A stretch of 11,411 bases of DNA from the NCBI GenBank assembly GCA_020850025.1, contig JADZFI010000260.1, forward strand, positions 1 through 11,411, in the 5' to 3' direction. Positions 5,210-11,411 of the stretch are shown here, piece after piece; positions within the stretch are counted from its first letter, which is position 1; each line of letters begins with the position of its first letter. The position numbers were made by a program, and so were the translations under genes. The notes below the pieces were generated by a model. That model saw only the letters and a list, made by a program, of their open reading frames with translations, did not search any database and was not told the origin of the DNA. The stretch comes from Saprospiraceae bacterium (lineage in GTDB: Bacteria; Bacteroidota; Bacteroidia; Chitinophagales; Saprospiraceae).

Positions 5210-6196
5210 ATGGATAAAATGGTAGCCCGCTTCCCGGAACAATTGGAGGAAGCTCTCAGCATTGCTCAAAACATCTCCCTGAAAAAACATACAGCGCCTC
5301 TTCGCTCTGTCTTTATCTCCGGACTCGGAGGCAGCGGTATAGGCGGCGGATTCGTGCAGGATTTCGTGCGCGGCGTCTGTAAGTTGCCCATCGTGGTCAG
5401 CAAGGGCTACCATGCCCCTGCCTGGATCAACAAAAACACTCTGGTGATTTGCTCCTCCTACAGCGGTAATACGGAAGAAACCCTGAGCACCCTGGAGCAA
5501 CTGCACGATACCGGTGCAAAAATTGTTTGCGTGGCATCAGGCGGCAAACTCATTGACATTGCCAAGGCCAAAGGATACGACTACGTCCAGGTGCCCGGCG
5601 GCTGGAGCAGTCCACGCGCCTGCCTGGGGTATTCCGTGGTAGCGCAATTGGGCGTTTTAAAAGCCGCCAAACTCATTCCTGCCAAACTGCTCAACCAGGT
5701 GGGCGGAGCCCAAAAACTGCTGAAACGGGATCAAGCCTCCATCCAGAAACACGCCCGCAAAATTGCCGGCTTCCTGAACGGCAAAACCCCCGTGCTGTAC
5801 ATTGCCGACCACATGGAGGCCGTAGCTGTGCGCTGGCGTCAGCAAATTAACGAAAATGCCAAAATGCTGTGCTGGCACCACGTGATCCCGGAAATGAACC
5901 ACAACGAACTCGTCGGCTGGAGAGATCAGCGCCCTGATGTTGCCGTGGTGTGGCTGCGGAACCACGATGATTATTCCCGTACAGCCATTCGTACGGATAT
6001 CAATAAGGAGATTGTAGAACACTACACCCAAACCTCCATCGAACTGTATTCCAAAGGCAAAAACATCATCGAAAAAGCCCTCTGGCTGGTACACCTCGGC
6101 GACTGGGTTTCCGTATACCTGGCAGAACTCCGTAATGTGGATCCTATTGAAATCAAAGTCATTGATTTCCTCAAAAGCGAGCTGGCGAAGGTTTAG
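5210..6196 (+). CDS. Bifunctional phosphoglucose/phosphomannose isomerase (SIS domain)
   Basis: Cytoplasmic sugar-phosphate isomerase interconverting glucose-6-phosphate or mannose-6-phosphate with fructose-6-phosphate, 328 residues, the usual length for the short PGI/PMI family. The first SIS domain shows GLGGSGIGGGF (38-48) and the phosphate-binding loop SSYSGNTEET (82-91). The conserved arginine is in SSPRACLGY (Arg136). Candidate catalytic residues by comparison with the archaeal PGI/PMI enzymes are Glu215 in NENAK, His231 in MNHNEL, and a lysine near the C-terminus (Lys322 in DFLK, the least certain). The ATG at 5210 gives MDKMVARFPEQLEEAL, a typical family start; the open frame reaches farther upstream but through the promoter. 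It stands alone and is followed by a large repeat-built hairpin. Whether both activities are present cannot be told from the sequence. Confidence 0.9.
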   Translation: MDKMVARFPEQLEEALSIAQNISLKKHTAPLRSVFISGLGGSGIGGGFVQDFVRGVCKLPIVVSKGYHAPAWINKNTLVICSSYSGNTEETLSTLEQLHDTGAKIVCVASGGKLIDIAKAKGYDYVQVPGGWSSPRACLGYSVVAQLGVLKAAKLIPAKLLNQVGGAQKLLKRDQASIQKHARKIAGFLNGKTPVLYIADHMEAVAVRWRQQINENAKMLCWHHVIPEMNHNELVGWRDQRPDVAVVWLRNHDDYSRTAIRTDINKEIVEHYTQTSIELYSKGKNIIEKALWLVHLGDWVSVYLAELRNVDPIEIKVIDFLKSELAKV

Positions 6197-6203
6197 ACGG
6201 CCC

Positions 6204-6325
6204 ACGGCTTACGGTAGACGGCTTACGGCAGACGGTGGACGGCGTGGATAGGCATGGCATACCGTCCACCGTAGGCCGTAAGCCGTTTACCGTAAGCCGT
6301 CTACCGTAAGCCGTAAGCCGTTTTT
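6204..6325 (+). repeat. Phrase-repeat inverted repeat acting as likely terminator
   Basis: Left arm 6204-6242 and right arm 6262-6300 are complementary at 36 of 39 positions, with a 19-base loop. Both arms are built from the words ACGGCTTACGG, TAGACGG and TGGACGG. The right arm continues with two more copies of the word and ends in TTTTT (6321-6325). It begins eight bases past the isomerase stop codon, so it probably terminates that transcript, but it is far larger than a normal terminator and looks like a dispersed repeat. Confidence 0.85.
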
Positions 6326-6395
6326 ACCACAACCTTAACGCGCTTTCACCAATCCATAACGCAGGGGCATCGTTTAATCCCAAAATTATCCAGAC

Positions 6396-7163
6396 ATGAA
6401 AATCCAACGCCATCTATTCTTGCTCCTCGCTGTTTTGACAGCGTTTCAGGCTGACACAGTCGCCCAAAATCGCAACCGCTGGTCGTACGACGAAACTCCG
6501 GAGCCTTCCTGGAGCGTAGGCGTGGCGCCATTCAGTCTTCTGTTGCCGAGTGGAAAGTTCAATGTCAGGGGCGAATGGGCCTATGCTCCCAATAAATCCT
6601 TGTCACTTCTGGTGGGGATTCCACGCTCTACCCGCATGCCCAACCTGCTGGAAAACACCTTCGACCTCAGCAAGGAGGGTAAAACCGTAAAAAACCGCTA
6701 TACTTCTTTTGGGGCCATCCTGGAAAACCGATTCTACCCCGGCGCCAATGCCATGCGGGGATTTTACCTGGCGCCTTATGTGCGGTACAACCACTTTTCC
6801 CTGGCTCGCACCACGGAAATCGACGAAACCGAATATGCTACTACCTTCAAAGGCGCTATCAACGGCGTAGGCATTGGGGGGGGGCTGGGCTTTCAGGTCC
6901 GACTTTCAGATCATATCAGCCTGGATGCTACCATTGCAGGCGTGGATGTAAAATGGTTGCGCGGCACCCTCACTTACAGCAGCAATGACCCCAACAGCGA
7001 TGTGGAACAGCTCCGGCAAGAGGTACAGGAAGCGGTGAAAGACATCCCCATTATTGGCGACCGACTCTCCGCCGCCATTGATGGCGACCGCATTCGTGTG
7101 CACACACCCGGGGTTGTTTTGCCTGCCTACCGGTTTAATCTGTCGGTTAATTACGTTTTTTGA
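6396..7163 (+). CDS. Secreted outer-membrane beta-barrel-like protein (255 aa)
   Basis: The family is not recognised. A signal peptide is clear: basic start MKIQRH, hydrophobic core LFLLLAVLTAF, and probable cleavage after Ala23 in TVA-QN. The mature part has alternating hydrophobic segments with glycine and aromatic residues (WSVGVAPFSLLL, FNVRGEWAYA, FYLAPYVRYNHF, GVGIGGGLGFQVRL) and ends in YRFNLSVNYVF. An aromatic C-terminal residue and such strands are typical of outer-membrane barrels, so I infer an 8- to 10-strand barrel. A helix-like, charged insertion lies at about 200-232. Three consecutive GGG codons (residues 161-163) form a run of nine G at 6876-6884. No -7 promoter word is evident in the 70 bases between the upstream hairpin and the ATG. 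lepA follows 100 bases downstream with its own promoter. Confidence 0.8.
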   Translation: MKIQRHLFLLLAVLTAFQADTVAQNRNRWSYDETPEPSWSVGVAPFSLLLPSGKFNVRGEWAYAPNKSLSLLVGIPRSTRMPNLLENTFDLSKEGKTVKNRYTSFGAILENRFYPGANAMRGFYLAPYVRYNHFSLARTTEIDETEYATTFKGAINGVGIGGGLGFQVRLSDHISLDATIAGVDVKWLRGTLTYSSNDPNSDVEQLRQEVQEAVKDIPIIGDRLSAAIDGDRIRVHTPGVVLPAYRFNLSVNYVF

Positions 7164-7184
7164 TGTTGAGGCCATGAAGGATGG

Positions 7185-7212
7185 TTTGATCGCATAAATT
7201 GAAGTACCTTTG
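7185..7212 (+). promoter_or_regulatory. Bacteroidota promoter for lepA
   Basis: TACCTTTG (7205-7212) is an exact TAnnTTTG; TTTG at 7185-7188 lies 16 bases upstream, slightly short. Transcription would start near 7218 and give a leader of about 50 bases. The word sits inside the upstream extension of the lepA open frame, which supports the ATG at 7267 as the true start. Confidence 0.5.
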
Positions 7213-7266
7213 CGGCCGTTTTATGAATGGAGGGCACTCCTCCTTGAATTCATATTACACCGCTAC

Positions 7267-9063
7267 ATGAAGAACATCCGCAATTTTTGCATCATAGCAC
7301 ACATTGACCACGGCAAGAGCACACTGGCCGACCGCCTGCTGGAGTACACCAACACCATCAGCAAGCGTGATATGCAGGACCAGGCGCTGGACAACATGGA
7401 TCTGGAACGGGAGCGTGGTATCACCATCAAGAGCCACGCCATTCAGATGCGCTACGTGCACCCTGCCACAGGAGAAGAATTTGTTTTCAACCTGATTGAC
7501 ACCCCCGGGCACGTGGATTTCTCTTACGAAGTAAGCCGCTCCATTGCTGCCTGCGAAGGCGCATTGCTGTTGGTGGATGCCTCTCAGGGCATTCAGGCAC
7601 AAACCATCAGCAATCTGTACCTGGCCGTTGACCACAATCTGGAAATCATCCCGATTGTGAACAAGGTGGATATGGAAAGCGCAATGGTGGAAGAAGTACA
7701 GGATCAAATCATTGACCTGATTGGCTGTGAAAGAGAAGATATCATTTCTGCATCCGGCCGTACCGGCATTGGGGTGCCCGAAATTCTGGCCGCAGTAGTA
7801 GAGCGTATCCCGGCCCCGAAAGGCGACCCGGAAGCTCCGCTGCAGACCATGATTTTTGACTCTGTGTTCAATTCCTACCGCGGAGTAATTGCCTATGTTC
7901 GTGTCATGAACGGAACGCTGAAAAAAGGCGATAAAATCAGGTTCTATAACACAGGAAAAGAGGTTGTTGCGGAAGAAGTCGGGGTATTGAAACTCGGTCA
8001 GCTTGAAGCAGCCTCTATCGGCACCGGCGATGTAGGTTACGTAATAACAGGCATCAACGTCAGTAAGGAGATAAAAGTGGGTGATACCATTACCCACGTT
8101 GCGCGCCCTTGCACCGAACCAGTGAAAGGTTTTGAAGAAGTAAAACCGATGGTTTTCGCAGGCGTTTATCCGCTGGATAACGACGACTTCGAAGATCTGC
8201 GCGATGCCCTGGAAAAACTCCAGCTTAACGACGCCTCCCTCGTTTGGGAGCCGGAAACCTCCGCAGCCCTGGGATTTGGATTCCGCTGTGGCTTCCTGGG
8301 TATGTTGCACCTGGAAATCGTACAGGAACGCCTGTACCGGGAGTTCGATCAGGACATCATCACTACGGTTCCGAACGTACCTTATATCGCCACGGACATG
8401 AAGGATAAAACCTTCACGGTACACCAGCCCACCGAGCTGCCGGAACCCAACCACCTGAAGAGAGTAGAGGAACCTTATATCTATGCACAGGTCATCACCA
8501 AGCCGGAGTACATCGGCAATATCATGACGCTTTGCCTGGAAAAACGGGGCATTCTCATCAAGCAAAACTACCTCACCCCTACCCGACTGGAAATGATTTT
8601 CCACCTGCCACTGGCAGAGATCGTGTTCGATTTTTACGACAAGCTCAAGTCCATGACGCGGGGCTATGCCTCTTTCGACTATCACCTGCTGGATTATCGT
8701 GAAACCGACCTGGTGAAGCTGGACATTAAACTAAATGGCGAGCCTGTGGATGCCTTGTCTGCACTCGTACACCGGTCCAAAGCAGAGTACATGGGCCGCA
8801 GAATGTGCGAAAAGCTCAAGGAGCTGTTGCCTAAAAAACAATTCCAGATTGCCATCCAGGCCGCTATTGGTCAGAAAGTAATTGCACGGGAAACCATTTC
8901 AGCCCTCCGTAAGGATGTAACGGCCAAGTGTTATGGCGGTGATATTTCCCGTAAACGAAAGCTGCTGGAAAAACAGAAGGAAGGCAAGAAACGCATGAAA
9001 CAGTTCGGAGATGTGGAAGTGCCACAGGAAGCGTTTCTGAAGGTTTTGAAATTAAACGATTAA
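7267..9063 (+). CDS. lepA: Elongation factor 4 (LepA), ribosome back-translocation GTPase
   Basis: Translational GTPase that binds the ribosome and acts on pre- or mis-translocated complexes, and has been linked to 30S assembly. It is 598 residues, virtually the E. coli length (599). The GTPase motifs are AHIDHGKST (11-19), RGITIK (50-55), DTPGH (78-82), NKVD (132-135) and SAS (161-163). The domain order follows EF-G without domain IV, and the LepA-specific C-terminal region is present (CYGGDISRKRKLLEKQKEG, then RMKQFG near the end). The start MKNIRNFCIIAHIDHGKST matches the family exactly, so the ATG at 7267 is used and a TTG at 7210 is not. In E. coli lepA and lepB form one operon; here lepB lies 5 kb away on the opposite strand. 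A strong terminator follows. Confidence 0.98.
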   Translation: MKNIRNFCIIAHIDHGKSTLADRLLEYTNTISKRDMQDQALDNMDLERERGITIKSHAIQMRYVHPATGEEFVFNLIDTPGHVDFSYEVSRSIAACEGALLLVDASQGIQAQTISNLYLAVDHNLEIIPIVNKVDMESAMVEEVQDQIIDLIGCEREDIISASGRTGIGVPEILAAVVERIPAPKGDPEAPLQTMIFDSVFNSYRGVIAYVRVMNGTLKKGDKIRFYNTGKEVVAEEVGVLKLGQLEAASIGTGDVGYVITGINVSKEIKVGDTITHVARPCTEPVKGFEEVKPMVFAGVYPLDNDDFEDLRDALEKLQLNDASLVWEPETSAALGFGFRCGFLGMLHLEIVQERLYREFDQDIITTVPNVPYIATDMKDKTFTVHQPTELPEPNHLKRVEEPYIYAQVITKPEYIGNIMTLCLEKRGILIKQNYLTPTRLEMIFHLPLAEIVFDFYDKLKSMTRGYASFDYHLLDYRETDLVKLDIKLNGEPVDALSALVHRSKAEYMGRRMCEKLKELLPKKQFQIAIQAAIGQKVIARETISALRKDVTAKCYGGDISRKRKLLEKQKEGKKRMKQFGDVEVPQEAFLKVLKLND

Positions 9064-9108
9064 TAGTTCCTTTTATCCCTTCCGGCAGTTCGCCGGACGA
9101 ATACACAG

Positions 9109-9148
9109 ACATGAGCCAACCCGAAGTCGGGTTGGCTCATGTTGTTTT
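9109..9148 (+). terminator. Rho-independent terminator of lepA
   Basis: ACATGAGCCAACCCG (9109-9123) pairs perfectly with 9128-9142 around a four-base loop, followed by TTGTTTT. It lies about 45 bases past the lepA stop. A smaller hairpin, TCCGGC/GCCGGA (9081-9097), lies between stop and terminator. Confidence 0.85.
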
Positions 9149-9295
9149 AAAGCAGGGAATTTTTCAATGTCTATCTGAAACGGAAAAATTCCTGACGCTC
9201 TTGAATGAAATCATTTTCAGGCATGATAATGCTCAGTTCCTAATCTTGCCAAGCGAATTTCCTTTGTAAGCATTCCAACACAAATAACTAACTTT

Positions 9296-10402
9296 ATGAA
9301 ACCTATCTCCTTTTCAGTGTTCCTTTTGTTTTCTGCTATCATCGTGGCCAATGCTCAAAACACGCGTTGCGACACCCTGGTTTTGAAGGATGGCGCCAGG
9401 ATTATGGGCATTATTGAGAAAAACACAGAAACAGAATTTTGGTATACCACATGCGTAAACCCCAACGCAGGCTTGAGAGTAATTGAAAAATCAAAGGTTC
9501 GCGAAATAAGAAGCAAAAACGGGGTAACCTCCGTTGCAGGCTTTGCACTCAAACGATTTGGCCAGGCATTTGAAAATGCCGACTCCTCTCAACTCTGGCA
9601 AATTGTCACGCTAGACGGCAATCTGTATGTTGGTAATATTCTGGCTAAAAGCGAGGAGAAGATAAACCTTCGCACCAAAGCTCTTGGCGACATTGAAATC
9701 CCTTTGCCACAAATCAGAGAAGTTCAATTGGCTAAAAAAACCCAAATAGTAGAAGGCGAATTCTGGTACGAAAGTCCTCATAATACCCGTTACTTCTGGT
9801 CGCCAAGCGGATACGGATTGCGCAAGGGCGAAGGCTATTATCAAACCACCTGGGTGGTGTTCAATCAGGTTTCCTACGGGTTTACGGATTATTTCACCCT
9901 GGGAGCCGGCATTTTACCCACCTTCTTTTTTGGTGGGTCGGGGTTCCCTTTCTGGATTACCCCAAAGCTGTCGGTTCCATTGGTAAAGGACAAACTCAAT
10001 TTGGGCGCCGGAGTATTGTACTTCAACGGAATCGGCGACTTTTCCGGCTCCGGTGGATTAGGTTTGGGATATGGAGTACTGACAGCAGGCTCCCGCGACC
10101 GGAATTTCACGCTAGGCATGGGGTATGGTTTTGCGGAAGGCGAATGGACTCGCTCTCCGGTGATCAACGCTTCAGGCATGTACAGGGTTTCCAAGAGATT
10201 CTTCCTTCTTACTGAAAACTACGTTATTCCTGTGAGGTCAGAAGAAACCACCTATGGCATTGTATCGGCCGGAGGTCGCTTTGGAGGCAGAGGTATTGCG
10301 GTGGATTTTGGCCTGTTTGCTCCTTTGGGTGGTGGGAGTGGATTTGAGTTTGCTCTGCCCTGGCTGGGCATCAATGTTCCGTTCGGGCGCAAGAGAAGTT
10401 AA
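9296..10402 (+). CDS. Secreted protein: two small beta modules plus barrel-like C-terminus (368 aa)
   Basis: A signal peptide is clear (MKPISFSVFLLFSAIIVANA, cleavage after Ala20 in the motif ANA). The mature protein starts with two related 45-50 residue modules. One is at about 26-73 (DTLVLKDGARIMGIIEK, ending KSKVREIRS) and one at about 101-147 (WQIVTLDGNLYVGNILAK, ending LPQIREVQL). Both have a Leu-x-Asp-Gly core, a later Gly-x-Ile and a closing Arg-Glu-Ile/Val, suggesting a duplicated Sm-like or SH3-like beta fold. From about 155 on there is a Bacteroidota-type segment (NTRYFWSPSGYGLRKGEGYYQ) followed by glycine- and aromatic-rich alternating strands up to the end, which I read as an outer-membrane barrel. 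The function is unknown; I know similar unnamed Bacteroidota proteins by appearance only. The ATG at 9296 places the signal peptide at the N-terminus. It is monocistronic between the lepA terminator and the symporter promoter. Confidence 0.85.
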   Translation: MKPISFSVFLLFSAIIVANAQNTRCDTLVLKDGARIMGIIEKNTETEFWYTTCVNPNAGLRVIEKSKVREIRSKNGVTSVAGFALKRFGQAFENADSSQLWQIVTLDGNLYVGNILAKSEEKINLRTKALGDIEIPLPQIREVQLAKKTQIVEGEFWYESPHNTRYFWSPSGYGLRKGEGYYQTTWVVFNQVSYGFTDYFTLGAGILPTFFFGGSGFPFWITPKLSVPLVKDKLNLGAGVLYFNGIGDFSGSGGLGLGYGVLTAGSRDRNFTLGMGYGFAEGEWTRSPVINASGMYRVSKRFFLLTENYVIPVRSEETTYGIVSAGGRFGGRGIAVDFGLFAPLGGGSGFEFALPWLGINVPFGRKRS

Positions 10403-10467
10403 GTCGAAACCTTGATAAATCGTTATTTCCATACGGTAGCGCGAGGGAATTACCGGAAAAAGAATAC

Positions 10468-10497
10468 CTGCCGACTCGCTCAAATGACTTACATTTG
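10468..10497 (+). promoter_or_regulatory. Bacteroidota promoter for the symporter gene
   Basis: TACATTTG (10490-10497) is an exact TAnnTTTG; CTG (10468-10470), one base off TTG, lies 19 bases upstream. Transcription would start near 10504, about 43 bases before the ATG at 10547. No clear terminator hairpin separates it from the stop of the preceding gene at 10402. Confidence 0.5.
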
Positions 10498-10546
10498 CGC
10501 ACATTAGTTCGTCATCCCCAGGCCAATAGTCCGGAATAGAGTAAAA

Positions 10547-11411
10547 ATGGTCCACCTTACTCCTGCCCTCGTACTTGTAGTGTTATTTGTGTACTTCGCA
10601 CTCTTGGTGGGAGTGGCCTGGTTTACCGGTCGCAATACCAGCAACGAAGGTTTCTTTTTGGCCAACCGCAAGGTGCCCTGGTATGTAGTGGCGTACGCCA
10701 TGATAGGCACCAGTATCAGCGGGGTAACCTTCATCAGTATTCCGGGAGCAGTTGGCGGTACGGGTATCAATATGGCATTTTCCTACATGCAGGTAGTTTT
10801 AGGCTATCTGGTAGGTTATCTTTTTATCGCCACGGTATTAATGCCGCTTTACTATCGGCTCAATCTTACCAGTATTTACGGGTATCTGGAACAGCGCTTT
10901 GGCTGGTGGTCGTACAAAACCGGAGCAGGGTTTTTCCTGCTTTCCCGCACCCTTGGATCTGCCGCACGTATGTTTTTGGCAGCCAGTGTGCTGCAAATGT
11001 TCGTTTTCGGGCCGCTGGAAGTGCCTTTTGCCATCACCGTAATTTTGATGCTGGCGCTGATCTACGGTTATACTTTTAAAGGCGGACTCAAAACCATCAT
11101 CTGGACCGATTCCATCATGACCACCTTTTTTCTGGCGGCACTGGTATTTACGGTTTGGACCATTGGCAAATCCCTGAATTTCACCGGTGGGGAGTTATTT
11201 ACCCAAGTAATGGGCAGTAAATATGGTCAGGTATTCTTTTTCAAGAACTTCCTTTCAGATCCCAATCACTTTGTCAAGCAATTCATTAGCGGCGCATTGG
11301 TTGCCATTGCCATGACAGGGCTGGATCAGGATCTGATGCAGAAAAACCTGGCCTGCAAGAACATCCGCGAGGCGCAGAAAAACATGTTTGTGTTCTGCAT
11401 TTACTTGGTGA
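10547..11411 (+). CDS. Sodium:solute symporter (SSS family), 3' end outside window
   Basis: Integral membrane transporter of the solute:sodium symporter (SLC5-like) family; 288 codons are present and the frame is open to the window edge, against about 500-560 residues for a full protein. The N-terminus shows a first helix (8-25) and then the family segment NTSNEGFFLANRKVPWYVV (29-47). The broken-helix region follows (MIGTSISGVTFISIPGAVGG, 52-71), which in this family helps form the sodium and substrate sites. Next come LSRTLGSAARMFLAASVLQ, the signature GGLKTIIWTDSIM (179-191), and the loop GLDQDLMQKNLACKN (258-272). The substrate (sugar, sialic acid, inositol, proline or other) cannot be told from this half. 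The ATG at 10547 is chosen because helix 1 follows directly and a promoter word lies about 50 bases upstream. Confidence 0.92.
   Translation, partial: MVHLTPALVLVVLFVYFALLVGVAWFTGRNTSNEGFFLANRKVPWYVVAYAMIGTSISGVTFISIPGAVGGTGINMAFSYMQVVLGYLVGYLFIATVLMPLYYRLNLTSIYGYLEQRFGWWSYKTGAGFFLLSRTLGSAARMFLAASVLQMFVFGPLEVPFAITVILMLALIYGYTFKGGLKTIIWTDSIMTTFFLAALVFTVWTIGKSLNFTGGELFTQVMGSKYGQVFFFKNFLSDPNHFVKQFISGALVAIAMTGLDQDLMQKNLACKNIREAQKNMFVFCIYLV

Noticed and set aside
6204..6325. Transposon ends or an insertion sequence
   Set aside because: The arms face each other with only 19 bases between them, with no transposase and no target duplication.
7210..7266. TTG start 19 codons upstream in lepA
   Set aside because: The TTG overlaps the promoter word, and LepA proteins begin at MKNIRNF.
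7255..8685. A 476-codon open frame on the minus strand opposite lepA
   Set aside because: lepA is certain on the other strand; the antisense translation has no recognisable domains and shadow composition.

Overview
The window looks like a housekeeping stretch of a Bacteroidota chromosome, probably from the Saprospiria/Chitinophagia side, although the exact lineage cannot be fixed from sequence alone. The reasons are: several intergenic regions carry the Bacteroidota -7 promoter word TAnnTTTG; start codons lack Shine-Dalgarno sequences; signal peptidase I is large and has an extra N-terminal membrane domain; ribosomal protein S16 has a long acidic tail; and two secreted beta-barrel-like proteins of Bacteroidota style are present.

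Layout. Bases 1-340 hold no gene: there is a leftward promoter candidate for a gene outside the window, short repeats, and the terminator of lepB. From 341 to 5002 four genes run leftward: lepB (signal peptidase I), a 464-residue protein of unknown function, rpsP (S16), and a small DUF1761-like membrane protein. A divergent promoter region at about 5003-5209 separates them from five genes running rightward: a SIS-domain bifunctional phosphoglucose/phosphomannose isomerase, a secreted beta-barrel-like protein, lepA (EF4), a second secreted protein with two beta modules and a barrel-like C-terminus, and a sodium:solute symporter cut off by the window end. Most genes look monocistronic, with their own promoter word and in several cases a hairpin terminator. 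lepB, and the SecY-exported proteins it would process, are the only obvious functional link; the rest are independent housekeeping functions.

The genes themselves are ordinary. The unusual content is in the spacers, nearly all of which carry short phrase-like tandem repeats or large inverted repeats, with a different phrase in each place. The most striking case is lepB. An array of AATGTGGGG units fills its presumed 5' leader, and a second array of the same unit in opposite orientation starts exactly at its stop codon, so the two ends of the mRNA would be complementary. I found no CRISPR array, transposase, phage gene, tRNA or rRNA, and no multi-gene system that I would call new.
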